Positions 15,101 through 21,947 of a stretch of DNA of 28,465 nucleotides are shown one piece after another. Position 1 is the first letter of the stretch. Each line of letters begins with the position of its first letter. The position numbers and the translations under genes were made by a program. Origin of the DNA: Stigonema sp964246695 (lineage in GTDB: Bacteria > Cyanobacteriota > Cyanobacteriia > Cyanobacteriales > Nostocaceae); contig CAXTSI010000047.1 in the NCBI GenBank assembly GCA_964246695.1, positions 1-28,465 of the forward strand, written 5' to 3'. Under the pieces are notes generated by a model. The model made no database searches, had not been told where the DNA came from, and was given only the letters and a program-made list of their open reading frames with translations.

Positions 15101-15294
15101 CCGTCGAGCAAAAATGCAACACCCATGTTGTAGCGCATTGGCGCTGCTAATGGTAGCATATGTAACAATGGCGAATGTAAATGCCATGCTACCATCATCG
15201 CTAGACTCAAGGTTGCTGTGATGCAGCCTAAGGCGATCGCCACCCAATTATCTACTTCTAAACGTGCAGTCACTTGATTGAGAGTATTGCCCAT
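12178..15294 (-). CDS. Membrane GAF-PAS-PAS-GGDEF-EAL cyclic-di-GMP protein
   Basis: The ATG at 15294 gives 1038 residues; the frame is open to a TTG at 15384, with no ribosome-binding site at either. Four or so hydrophobic segments (~17-132) are followed by a coiled coil with a 13-residue tandem duplication (EEQIRELQ twice). Then come a GAF domain (~180-330), a PAS domain (~345-460, FMNHSPALAFMKDQEGRFIY), and a second PAS starting with a 7-residue duplication (QSIGDAV twice). The GGDEF domain has the canonical RLGGDEFG motif plus an RxxD inhibition site (RTSD) five residues before. The EAL domain reads EVLLR, with DDFGSG and KIDGSFV present. Both diguanylate cyclase and phosphodiesterase residues look kept. 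It lies upstream of the MuiA-like gene. The input signal is unknown. Confidence 0.9.
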   Translation of the reverse strand: MGNTLNQVTARLEVDNWVAIALGCITATLSLAMMVAWHLHSPLLHMLPLAAPMRYNMGVAFLLDGLVLVALGRRKQRLTGVLSTMVIVILFHLFLWLALIASSFATIQFRMVAVEIIDVILLGVSMTLVVYFAETTNRYASKVDQNNQQLKQEIIKHQQAEEQIRELQALTQVEEQIRELQTLALAIAESPDFDSALKIVLSTVCETQGWDYGEAWIPCQNQNILKLSSTNNSSAKNVLKQFRLSSEELTFPLGVGLPGRVWLSQQPEWLEDVSQTPEVMFLRRDIAVECGIKAGLGIPIISHHQVLAVLVFFKFEAAQEDNRLVESLLAVAAQLSLVLQRRRVEDALRDSEACFQAFMNHSPALAFMKDQEGRFIYINEQLERVFNVKLADFRGKTDFDLASSEEAARQIRENDQAVLATGKPVELVETFPTPDGSLHYWLVLKFPFQDASGCTYVGGVAIDITERKRMEQELFEQKELAQVTLQSIGDAVQSIGDAVLTTNALGQIQSLNPVAEILTGWSQQSAQGLSLTEVFKIVNETTREPLETPVELALREGRIVGLANDTVLISRNGDEFAIEDSAAPIRASNGQIIGAVMVFHDTSSCRSLSHQLTWQASHDALTGLVNRREFENRLEQALTLARSQNQQHALCYLDLDQFKIVNDTCGHIVGDELLRQVTELFQSQVRTSDTLARLGGDEFGILLYHCSLEPALRIANKLREGVQAFRFSCQDKIFNIGVSIGLVEIHPDSESVTSILSAADAACYAAKNNGRNRVHIYQANDSELTQQHGEMQWVTRITQALEENRFRLYYQPIVPLTQTHLNGEHYEVLLRLIDERGNLVSPMAFIPAAERYNLMQAIDRWVISTLFSTQGEHYRKVGCDCLYAINLSGASINDEQFVEFLHEQLALYQIPPALICFEITETVAIANLGKAAQFIQALRDLGCRFALDDFGSGMSSFVYLKNLPIDYLKIDGSFVKNIVDQPIDLAMVEAINQIGHVMGIQTIAEFVENQDILEKITHLGVDYAQGYGIAKPSPLTFN

Positions 15295-15397
15295 TCTGTA
15301 GATTGCCACAATCCAAAAAACTCTAGAATTTAGAGTTTCTAGTACATCATATTCACTGTGGTGGTATGAGTAGCTACCGTGCAACTACTGAATAGCA

Positions 15398-15570
15398 GAA
15401 TTAAAAATTAAAAAGATTGAAATACAAGGTTTTTGGCTGTTTAGGATGGTAATTTTATTTCCGCGCCTGCTGTACTAATACAGCGGGCGCGGAAATAAAG
15501 CAACTATTCAAAATCACCGAAAAGCTGATGATGTCAGCTTTTTAAATTTTTAATTTTTAATTTTTAATTC
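15398..15570. repeat. MITE-like element with long hairpin
   Basis: The outer arms GAATTAAAAATTAAAAAG (15398-15415) and its complement (ending 15570) enclose a 21-bp stem: TTTATTTCCGCGC... at 15454-15474 pairs with 15479-15499, with one G-T mismatch and loop CTAA. A smaller hairpin AGCTGA/TCAGCT lies at 15523-15539. It separates the LysR gene from the GGDEF-EAL gene and overlaps the last codons of LysR. Confidence 0.65.
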
Positions 15571-16475
15571 CGCGCAGCGGTACTAGGAATTTGCTTGACT
15601 GCATCAAGTAGATAATCAAAATAGGTACGAGCAATAATAGATAGTTGTTTGCCAACTGGGTAAACCATGTACCAATCCCTTTTGATGGGAAAGTGTTCTA
15701 CATCCAAAATTGATAATTCGGCTGCATCTGAGATTAAAGTGTGGCGAGATAAAACAGAGATTCCTAAACCACCTGCGATCGCTTGCTTAATCGCCTCATT
15801 ACTTCCCAATTCCAGCTTAACTTTCACCGCTACCCCCTGCTCATCAAATAATTTTTGCACAGAGCGACGAGTTCCTGAACCGGGTTCCCGCATAATGAAA
15901 GGTTCCGAAGCAAGACGTTGTATCGGAATCTTTTTCTCGTTTACTAAGGGATGATTAGCTGGTGCTAAAACGACCAAGGGGTTTTCTAGAAATGGCTGGA
16001 AATTCACATCCAGATGTTCTGGAACTTGGCTCATAATATACAAATCGTCCAGATTGCTTGCCATGCGTTCCATAATGCCATCATGATTTGTAACTTGCAG
16101 CGCTATATCAATTCCTGGATAAAGTTGGCAAAATGGACTTAACAAACGTGGTATAAAGTATTTCGCTGTTGTGATCACAGCCAAGCGCAATTGTCCCTGT
16201 TTTAGCCCTTTTAAATCTGCCACTTTTATTTCAAACTGGGCTATATTGTCGAAAATTTGCCGACAAGTAGCAAACAATTCCTTTCCCGCCTCTGTCAGAT
16301 ATAAGCGCTTTCCTACCTGCTCAAATAATGGCAACCCCACTGATTTTGTCAGTTGCTTGATCTGCATGGAAACAGTGGGTTGGGTGAGAAAAAGTTCTTC
16401 GGCGGCACGAGTAAAGCTACTGTGCCGCGCTGCGGCTTCAAATACCTTCAGCTGGTGCAGCGTCGCTTGATTCAA
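15564..16475 (-). CDS. LysR-type regulator of the CcmR/RbcR/CmpR group
   Basis: This 303-residue protein starts at TTG, supported by AGGAG 8 bases upstream and by the family-typical start NQATLHQLKVFEAAARHSSF. The winged-helix domain is residues ~4-63 (FTRAAEELFLTQPTVSMQIK). The effector domain of two Rossmann-like lobes runs ~90-295 (GQLRLAVITTAKYFIPRLL, REPGSGTRRSVQKLFDE, QAIAGGLGISVLSRH). Cyanobacterial members bind carbon metabolites (2-oxoglutarate, NADP+, 2-phosphoglycolate, RuBP, depending on the member) and control low-CO2 genes. It follows ccmO by 115 bases on the same strand, so it ends the ccm operon and could feed back on it and on ndhF3. Which group member it is cannot be settled by eye. 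The last residues run into a repeat element. Confidence 0.9.
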   Translation of the reverse strand: MNQATLHQLKVFEAAARHSSFTRAAEELFLTQPTVSMQIKQLTKSVGLPLFEQVGKRLYLTEAGKELFATCRQIFDNIAQFEIKVADLKGLKQGQLRLAVITTAKYFIPRLLSPFCQLYPGIDIALQVTNHDGIMERMASNLDDLYIMSQVPEHLDVNFQPFLENPLVVLAPANHPLVNEKKIPIQRLASEPFIMREPGSGTRRSVQKLFDEQGVAVKVKLELGSNEAIKQAIAGGLGISVLSRHTLISDAAELSILDVEHFPIKRDWYMVYPVGKQLSIIARTYFDYLLDAVKQIPSTAARN

Positions 16476-16590
16476 TGATAATTCTCCTCTAATATAAATT
16501 CTTAAATATAAAATTTGAATCTTTTTTAGGAAAAATAACTAATGTTGTACTAACCTCAATCAAAATAATTAACAATTAACAATTAACAAA

Positions 16591-17367
16591 TTACTGTTCT
16601 TCTGTTAGTTTCGCAGGTAACTTAGCTAAATCGGGCAATTGTACCAGTTCTACCTCGGTTACTTGGTTCTTGATATTCAGTGGTAACCTTAATGCTTGAC
16701 GTTCTTCTATCCAGCAACTTGCTACTGGCAAGGTTCGCTCTAATTCCTCTAGTGGACGAGGAATCACCATCACTGCATTCAATTCCCCAATGCGTTCTGC
16801 CTCGTACATACCTGCTTCTACTGCCACAGCAACATTTGCTACCGATCCCCGAATAATGGCTGTACACAAACCGGCACCAATTTTTTCATACGCTGCCAAC
16901 TGGACATCAGCAGCTTTAAGCATAGCATCGGCTGCTCCCACCAATGCCGGAAATCCCCGTGTTTCCACCAAACCGACTGCTAAATTGCTCAGAAGACTGT
17001 AACCGCCCCCTTCAGCAAGGTCGCTGAGACGCCTAGTAATTGGAAGTACCACATCTAGGTTGGGAAAAGGTCGGGGAATAACTAAGCTAGAAATCAATTG
17101 CCCAAATTGTTCAGCAGTTTGGACACCCGACTCTACTGCTAAACGCACATCAGCGATCCCACCCCGGACAATAGCAGTACAGTGACCGCTGCCAATTTTT
17201 TCATACCCTACGAGTTGAACTCCAGCTGATTTGAGCATCATATCTGCTGTGCCAACGATCGCCGGAAAACTGCGAGTAGATACTAATCCCAAGGCAGTGT
17301 CCCTTAAGTCGTCTTGACTTAGTGATGCCTGGATTATCTTCATGGACCTTTGATTGTGTACTAGCAT
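16591..17367 (-). CDS. ccmO: CcmO, tandem-BMC carboxysome shell protein
   Basis: The ATG at 17367 has GGAGAG 6 bases upstream, giving 258 residues; a TTG 7 codons earlier is less likely. Two BMC (Pfam00936) domains lie in tandem, ~25-110 (ALGLVSTRSFPAIVGTADMM, YEKIGSGHCTAIVRGGIADV) and ~130-215 (AVGLVETRGFPALVGAADAM, YEKIGAGLCTAIIRGSV), followed by a ~40-residue C-terminal tail. This fits CcmO, a minor shell protein forming pseudohexamers or edge structures in the beta-carboxysome and needed for assembly. The pore-loop Gly-rich motifs are kept. It lies downstream of ccmN with a short gap and before the LysR gene. Length and order match the Nostoc-type ccm operon. Confidence 0.95.
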   Translation of the reverse strand: MLVHNQRSMKIIQASLSQDDLRDTALGLVSTRSFPAIVGTADMMLKSAGVQLVGYEKIGSGHCTAIVRGGIADVRLAVESGVQTAEQFGQLISSLVIPRPFPNLDVVLPITRRLSDLAEGGGYSLLSNLAVGLVETRGFPALVGAADAMLKAADVQLAAYEKIGAGLCTAIIRGSVANVAVAVEAGMYEAERIGELNAVMVIPRPLEELERTLPVASCWIEERQALRLPLNIKNQVTEVELVQLPDLAKLPAKLTEEQ

Positions 17368-17410
17368 ATAACTCTCCAAGATACTCAAAGTGACAACTTA
17401 CCAATTAACA

Positions 17411-18181
17411 CTACTCAGAGGGTTCATCAGACAAAGGTTTACTCAAGGATTTCCGATGTGGAAACAATGTACTCAACAGCTGTTGTATGCTCCCTTGCCC
17501 ATAAATGACACTACCAATATTATTTGGGGATTCTTCAGTAGAAGACTCTTGTGAGTCCTGAATGGAAAGTGAGGAAGATGAGGCAGATGAAGTCATTAAT
17601 TTGCCTTCCCCTACTTCCCCTACATCCCCAAATTACCCTACTTCCAATAACAAACTTAAAACTATTTTAGGGTGTTTTTTTTATTAAATAGCTGCNNNNN
17701 NNNNNTAGTTAAATCAGGCAGATTACGCAAATTAACTGACTTCCCCTACTTCCCCTACTTCCTCTACGAACGTTACTCCTATTTGCGGCTGTTTTGTTTC
17801 TTCAGTCGCTGCAATAGATTCGGAAATCCGGCGACTGGTGTCTCCCACAATTGAACCTGGTGCAACTACTTGTCCTGACTCAACGGAACAATTAAAAACT
17901 GTTGTCGCTGAACCGATGCAGGCATTTGATCCAATTCTACCTTTGCCAACCATTAAAAAACCAGCTCCCAGGTTTGCTCCTGCTTCTACTTCTAGGGTTC
18001 CTTCATGGACTTGGAGGATGGACCCCATGCCAACACAGACCCCAGGACCGATAATTATTTTGCTGTTTGGAGCCGCTACGAGGATTACCCCTGGTGCAAG
18101 TACTGCACTCGGATGAATAATCACCTCGCCACTCATGTAAGAATCAGACGTATGATTTAGGCGCAGTGGCGGCACAAACAT
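17411..18181 (-). pseudogene. ccmN: ccmN, split by insert and assembly gap
   Basis: The N-terminal part (18181-17732, GAGGTGA before ATG) is a left-handed beta-helix of hexapeptide repeats: IHPSAVLAPGVILVA, IIIGPGVCVGMGSI, ANLGAGFLMVGKG, CIGSATTVF. It then reads EEVGEVGEVS and stops. The C-terminal part (17596-17411) has a Ser-rich linker and the encapsulation peptide (VIYGQGSIQQLLSTLFPHR), the amphipathic helix that binds shell protein. Between them lie ~90 bases with the 10-N gap, with CTTCCCCTA repeats on both sides read in the same phase (GEVGE). Removing the insert would restore one frame of ~210 residues. CcmN bridges CcmM to CcmK2 and is needed for beta-carboxysome formation. Misassembly or a recent insertion are both possible. 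Confidence 0.85.
17602..17764. repeat. CTTCCCCTA repeats around an N gap in ccmN
   Basis: Runs of CTTCCCCTA-type units at ~17602-17646 and ~17737-17764 bound an AT-rich stretch with N at 17696-17705. The stretch includes AGTTAA/TTAACT arms (about 17707-17734). N length 10 is probably a placeholder, so the real insert size is unknown. Confidence 0.75.
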
Positions 18182-18189
18182 CGAAATTT

Positions 18190-18340
18190 CACCTCAAATG
18201 TTGTTGGGGAGTGGGGAGTGGGAAATAATTCAAAATGTAAAATTAAAAATTAAAAATGAAGAATTTCTATTTTTAATTTTTAATTTTTAATTTTATATTC
18301 CCTACTCCCTACTCCCTATTCCCTACTCCCCACTCCCCTT
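18190..18340. repeat. Large imperfect hairpin between ccmM and ccmN
   Basis: GGGGAGTGGGGAGTGGGA at the left pairs with CTCCCTACTCCC-type repeats at the right. Inside, AAAATTAAAAATTAAAAAT pairs with ATTTTTAATTTTTAATTTT. This is a nested heptameric-repeat hairpin filling the whole spacer. It would form a stable structure in the ccm operon transcript. Confidence 0.75.
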
Positions 18341-18341
18341 C

Positions 18342-19304
18342 TTACGGTCGTTGGATAACCAATTCCAGTACCCGACGCTTGGCTTTGGGTTCAATTCCAA
18401 TTAACCGCACATATTCCCCTGCATATTCGGCGAGATATGCTTCCAATGCTGCGATCGCTTCTCGTTCAGAAGTAGCCTGAATTTGTCCGCAGCTAGCCCA
18501 AGACCCTGTTTGGAATCGCCGCTTGTCTACGTGTTCAGCGCTAACTTTATACCCTTGATTCAAAAGATGCCGTAAGTGTTCCATTACTTCGGAACTCAAA
18601 CTAGTACTGGTCACGGGCGTAGTTTTAGCACTTGTAGACGCACTCTTGATTGAGGGTTGGCTACCAGAGGGCGTGACCGAACCGTTGGGGCGTTGGATAA
18701 TGCTTTCTAAAACTCGTCGCTTAGCTTTGGAGTCAATCCCAATCAAGCGTACGTATTCGCCTTGATGGTTGGCAATACATTCTTCTAATGCTGCGATGAC
18801 TCCATTTGCAGAAGTTGCTTCAATGGGCTGGCAACTTTGCCAAGAACCTGTACGGAACCGCCGCTCGTCTACGTGTTCTGTGCCAACTTTGTAACCACCT
18901 GCTAATAGCTGACGGACTTGCTCTACGGTTTCGGCACTCAGTTGACTACTACTATTGCCGTTACCATTACCATTGTAGCTACTATAAGTGGAAGTGGTAG
19001 GAGCTTTAAAGGTGGCGGGTGGATTTGCCACATCGTCTGGGCGTTGAATGATGGTTTCTAACACGCGCCGCCTGCCGGAGTCAATGCCAAACAGACGGAC
19101 ATACTCGCCGCTGTGTTCTGACAGACAATCTTCTAGCATAGCGATCGCATCCCTCACGGATCTCGATTCAATTGGCTGGCAACTTTGCCAAGAACCTGTG
19201 CGGAACCGCCGCTTATCTACATGTTCTGTACCAATTTTATACCCTTGCTCCAACAGATAGCGCACCTGTTCTATGGTTTCTGCACCTAGGCTATTGTTTG
19301 ACAT
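18342..19304 (-). CDS. ccmM: CcmM short form (M35-like) from internal start
   Basis: An in-frame ATG at codon 226 (MSNNSLG) is preceded by AAAGGAGT (AGGAG at 19312-19316, 7 bases away), a much better ribosome-binding site than most genes here. It lies just before SSUL1. Translation from it gives ~320 residues holding only the three Rubisco-binding repeats, about 35 kDa. CcmM35 made by internal initiation is established in Synechococcus. Here it is predicted from the Shine-Dalgarno sequence and its position. Confidence 0.8.
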   Translation of the reverse strand: MSNNSLGAETIEQVRYLLEQGYKIGTEHVDKRRFRTGSWQSCQPIESRSVRDAIAMLEDCLSEHSGEYVRLFGIDSGRRRVLETIIQRPDDVANPPATFKAPTTSTYSSYNGNGNGNSSSQLSAETVEQVRQLLAGGYKVGTEHVDERRFRTGSWQSCQPIEATSANGVIAALEECIANHQGEYVRLIGIDSKAKRRVLESIIQRPNGSVTPSGSQPSIKSASTSAKTTPVTSTSLSSEVMEHLRHLLNQGYKVSAEHVDKRRFQTGSWASCGQIQATSEREAIAALEAYLAEYAGEYVRLIGIEPKAKRRVLELVIQRP

Positions 19305-19979
19305 TTCACTACTCCTTTCCAGTTCCTCAACTTCTATAGTTGTAGAAGATCTACCTATTTCATTCCGAATGGTACTAATACATTGAATATCCGCAGCACA
19401 GAGATAACCAGTCCGCAGCGCCTGATTAATCCCTACCACATGTTGTGTAAATTGCTGATCTTTTGTTTGCACATCTGGCAACCGGTCTGCCTGCTGCTGG
19501 TTAGTAATCACCGTTCCCGAAGGAACATACTTACCTGGGGGAATTTCTACATCTTGAATCAAAACGTGCATCATGACGATGCAACCTGACCCTACCCTGG
19601 CATTAAACACCGTCGAGCGAAAGCCGATAAAGCAATTATCCCCAACATAAGCCGGTCCATGAATCAGAGCCATGTGGGTAATGGAAGCATTTTTGCCAAC
19701 CCACACCGAGTATTCATTTTGGTCTTCACCAACTACTCGACCTTTCTCTAACCCATGAATCACTACACCATCTTGAATATTGGTGTTTTCACCAATCCAA
19801 AAAGGCGTACCTTCATCTGCTCTAATCGAAGTTCCCGGAGCTACGATTACATTTGCACCGAATCGTACATCTCCAATAACGTTGGCACCTGGATGTACGA
19901 AGGCAGTTCTATTGATTTGTGGCTCAGCTAAAGTCTTTGACCATGGAGTTGGTGGGGCTGCCGTGCTACGGACTAACAT
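18342..19979 (-). CDS. ccmM: CcmM (long form), gamma-carbonic anhydrase and Rubisco scaffold
   Basis: 545 residues; ATG with GGAGGA at good spacing. The gamma-carbonic anhydrase beta-helix domain covers ~15-200. Zinc ligands are seen as His75 (VVIHG), His102 (ITHM) and His107 (LIHG), and the Cys194/Cys200 pair (YLCAADIQC) that activates the enzyme by disulfide is present. Thus carbonic anhydrase activity is likely. Three Rubisco-small-subunit-like (SSUL) repeats follow at ~231-315, ~345-430 and ~460-545 (each with GYK.., EHVD.RRF, TGSW, EYVRL.GI, RRVLE..IQRP), joined by Ser/Thr/Asn linkers. SSUL1 and SSUL2 keep the redox Cys pair spaced 18 residues apart; SSUL3 has Tyr at the second position. 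The protein condenses Rubisco in the beta-carboxysome and recruits CcmN. Length and order are typical. Confidence 0.97.
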   Translation of the reverse strand: MLVRSTAAPPTPWSKTLAEPQINRTAFVHPGANVIGDVRFGANVIVAPGTSIRADEGTPFWIGENTNIQDGVVIHGLEKGRVVGEDQNEYSVWVGKNASITHMALIHGPAYVGDNCFIGFRSTVFNARVGSGCIVMMHVLIQDVEIPPGKYVPSGTVITNQQQADRLPDVQTKDQQFTQHVVGINQALRTGYLCAADIQCISTIRNEIGRSSTTIEVEELERSSEMSNNSLGAETIEQVRYLLEQGYKIGTEHVDKRRFRTGSWQSCQPIESRSVRDAIAMLEDCLSEHSGEYVRLFGIDSGRRRVLETIIQRPDDVANPPATFKAPTTSTYSSYNGNGNGNSSSQLSAETVEQVRQLLAGGYKVGTEHVDERRFRTGSWQSCQPIEATSANGVIAALEECIANHQGEYVRLIGIDSKAKRRVLESIIQRPNGSVTPSGSQPSIKSASTSAKTTPVTSTSLSSEVMEHLRHLLNQGYKVSAEHVDKRRFQTGSWASCGQIQATSEREAIAALEAYLAEYAGEYVRLIGIEPKAKRRVLELVIQRP

Positions 19980-20007
19980 TGCGAGATTCCTCCTCTATTT
20001 AAGCTAT

Positions 20008-20122
20008 GAGTTAGTTGATAGTTGTTGGTTGCTAATTGCTAATTGCTAATTGCTAATTGCTAATTGTTTATTACCATTAGCCATTAGCCATTAGCTATTA
20101 GCTACTAACCACTAACTACTAA
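20008..20122. repeat. Heptameric repeats between ccmL and ccmM
   Basis: Units such as GCTAATT, CCATTAG and ACTAACT are repeated through the spacer. They are short tandemly repeated repetitive sequences typical of heterocystous cyanobacteria. Confidence 0.8.
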
Positions 20123-20425
20123 CTATCGATATTGGTCTTTTTTGCTGTAGATCAGGCGATCTTCAACGTAAATTGTGTCAATTATCGCCACGACTACTGC
20201 ATCTAGCGGACGCTGTTCATTACCTAGAACTTGACGGGCTGCACTACCACGACTGACAAGCACCCACTCATCCACTCCAGCACCAACATTATCACCTGCC
20301 ACCTCGTATTCTGGTATAATACGTCCTTCCTCATCTACGAGCTGCAACAACAGTAGTTTGACACCTCTAAGACTTGGGTCTTTTTGAGTGCTGACCACTG
20401 TGCCGCGAACTTTGGCAACTTGCAT
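20123..20425 (-). CDS. ccmL: CcmL, carboxysome vertex pentamer protein
   Basis: This 100-residue protein has an ATG preceded by AAAGAG. It is a Pfam03319 (EutN/CcmL) single domain. It starts with MQVAKVRGTVVSTQKDPSL, has GVKLLLLQLVD, then the signature AGDNVGAGVDEWVLVSRGSA with the Gly-rich turn that lines the pentamer pore, and the C-terminal DAVVVAIIDTI strand. CcmL pentamers close the twelve corners of the beta-carboxysome. Six bases separate its start from the ccmK1 stop, so the two are translationally close. Normal length, and no unusual residues are seen. Confidence 0.97.
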   Translation of the reverse strand: MQVAKVRGTVVSTQKDPSLRGVKLLLLQLVDEEGRIIPEYEVAGDNVGAGVDEWVLVSRGSAARQVLGNEQRPLDAVVVAIIDTIYVEDRLIYSKKDQYR

Positions 20426-20431
20426 TACTCT

Positions 20432-20776
20432 TTACGGTCTTCTGTTGGGACTCCGAATCGCGTTAACATTCTCGCGGAACTGCTCTACGTCTTCGGTGTA
20501 TCGAATTGGCAGAACGTACTCTAAGTTCTCATGAGGACGAGCAATGATGTGGGTAGACAGTACTTGTCCACCATTGACTCGCTTGACTGATTCAATTCCC
20601 GCTCCTATTGAAGCTTGTACTTCTGAAACGTCTCCTCGGACAATCACGGTAACGCGACCACTACCGATTTTTTCATAGCCTACCAAGGTGACACGGGCAG
20701 CTTTCACCATCGCATCAGCAGCTTCCACTACCGCCGGAAAGCCCAACGTTTCCAACATTCCTACTGCAATTGACAT
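20432..20776 (-). CDS. ccmK1: CcmK1-type carboxysome shell hexamer protein
   Basis: 114 residues; ATG with AAGGA upstream. It has one BMC domain (SIAVGMLETLGFPAVVEAAD, ARVTLVGYEKIGSGRVTVI with the KIGSG pore motif, THIIARPHENLEYVLPIRY). It is very close to the preceding gene, with a longer C-terminal tail (FRENVNAIRSPNRRP). In Synechocystis naming the longer of the two paralogs downstream is CcmK1; this basis for the name is by length and order. It forms hexagonal facet tiles of the shell, mixing with CcmK2. It is separated from ccmK2 by a 225-base spacer without a gene. Confidence 0.92.
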   Translation of the reverse strand: MSIAVGMLETLGFPAVVEAADAMVKAARVTLVGYEKIGSGRVTVIVRGDVSEVQASIGAGIESVKRVNGGQVLSTHIIARPHENLEYVLPIRYTEDVEQFRENVNAIRSPNRRP

Positions 20777-21001
20777 TAGTTTTAATCCTTAACTAGCTTC
20801 TAAACAAATGAACACAAACAAAGCTGTAAAAACTTTAGACTTTAGATCTTAAACTTTAGACTAGGATCTTCCCAATCTAAAATTTAGCATCCTTTATCTG
20901 GGACACCGTCTGCAATTGCTGATAGGAGCAATCCAAAATCCAGAAAGCGGAGCCTTCCCGTAGTCGGCGCACCAGTTGGGTAGGAGCTAAATCTAAAATT
21001 G

Positions 21002-21310
21002 TTAAGTGCGGAACTGCTCTACATCTTCAGTGTACCGAATAGGCAAAACGTATTCCAGGTTCTCGTGGGGACGAGCAATGATGTGAGTGGATAACACTTC
21101 ACCGCCTTTCACCCTTGTGGCTGCTTCAATTCCGGCCGCTACTGAAGCTTGCACTTCCGATACGTCTCCCCGGACAATCACGGAGACCCGAGCGCTGCCG
21201 ATTTTTTCATACCCTACCAAGGTGACGCGAGCGGCTTTCACCATCGCATCAGCGGCTTCTACTAACGCCGGAAAACCTTTAGTTTCAATCATTCCTACTG
21301 CAATTGGCAT
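21002..21310 (-). CDS. ccmK2: CcmK2-type major carboxysome shell hexamer protein
   Basis: 102 residues; ATG with GAGG about 12 bases upstream. It has one BMC domain: PIAVGMIETKGFPALVEAAD, YEKIGSARVSVIVRGDV, HIIARPHENLEYVLPIRY. The central pore motif is KIGSA where its paralog has KIGSG, a small change on the pore side chain neighbourhood. CcmK2 is the most abundant shell protein and the partner of the CcmN encapsulation peptide. It is first in the ccm operon, next to the divergent low-CO2 control region. The short C-terminus (VEQFRT) fits CcmK2 rather than CcmK1. The name follows Synechocystis usage. Confidence 0.93.
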   Translation of the reverse strand: MPIAVGMIETKGFPALVEAADAMVKAARVTLVGYEKIGSARVSVIVRGDVSEVQASVAAGIEAATRVKGGEVLSTHIIARPHENLEYVLPIRYTEDVEQFRT

Positions 21311-21947
21311 CGCCGAATTCCCTCATCAAGTTAATGCAATTAATACTGTTATAGAAAATTTCTACGGAGGTACTCATCTTGCATTAATACGAGCACTTCT
21401 ATATTAAGCATAGAAAAGCTTGGTACTCTTGGCAATATAAATCACTATAATAGTTTGTGATAATATAGTTTAAGAAAACTTAACAAAAATTAATTTATCG
21501 AACTTCTTAATAGAAGTTTATAGATTGCTAGAGGAGTTCATTAAAGTTTTATAATTCATTTATAATGGTAAATAAACCCAATTTCAAGGGGCGTAAATTC
21601 CGGAAAAAGACGAAGGACGACAAGCTTAGACAGATCAACAGCAAGTCTTTACTCGGTTTTGGCTGTCTATGTAAAAGATTATCTATACAAAAACATAAGT
21701 TTTTGTTATAATTTATATAAAATGTTTTTTTGGATTAGTAATTGTCCTAATTTAACAAGAGGTAACTAAAGAATAGTAAAATATTTCAATTATTAAAATG
21801 AGAAGAATTATTTTCCTAATATTAAAAGTAAAGCAAAATAAAAGACTTTATAGAATCAAAAAAAATTGTCTAAACTATAGAGTGAAGTCTAGTCAGTTCA
21901 TAGAGTAGAGCGAATAATTGACATCTGAGGCATCAGGGAAAACTTAA
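21311..21947. promoter_or_regulatory. Divergent control region, ccm operon / NDH-1MS operon
   Basis: 637 AT-rich bases without a gene separate ccmK2 (minus) from ndhF3 (plus). Both operons are low-CO2 responsive in known cyanobacteria, so LysR (CcmR/CmpR-type) sites are expected. Candidate symmetric A/T motifs are CATTTATAATG and TTATAATTCATTTATAA near 21549-21567, TTATAATTTATATAA near 21706-21721, a TATAAT box at 21446-21451, and three TATAGA-like boxes at 21849, 21876 and 21900. None matches a known consensus well enough to assign. Confidence 0.6.

Noticed and set aside
15295..15384. 30-residue N-terminal extension of the GGDEF-EAL protein from TTG
   Set aside because: No ribosome-binding site; a polar stretch before the first membrane segment; the ATG at 15294 preferred, though not proven.
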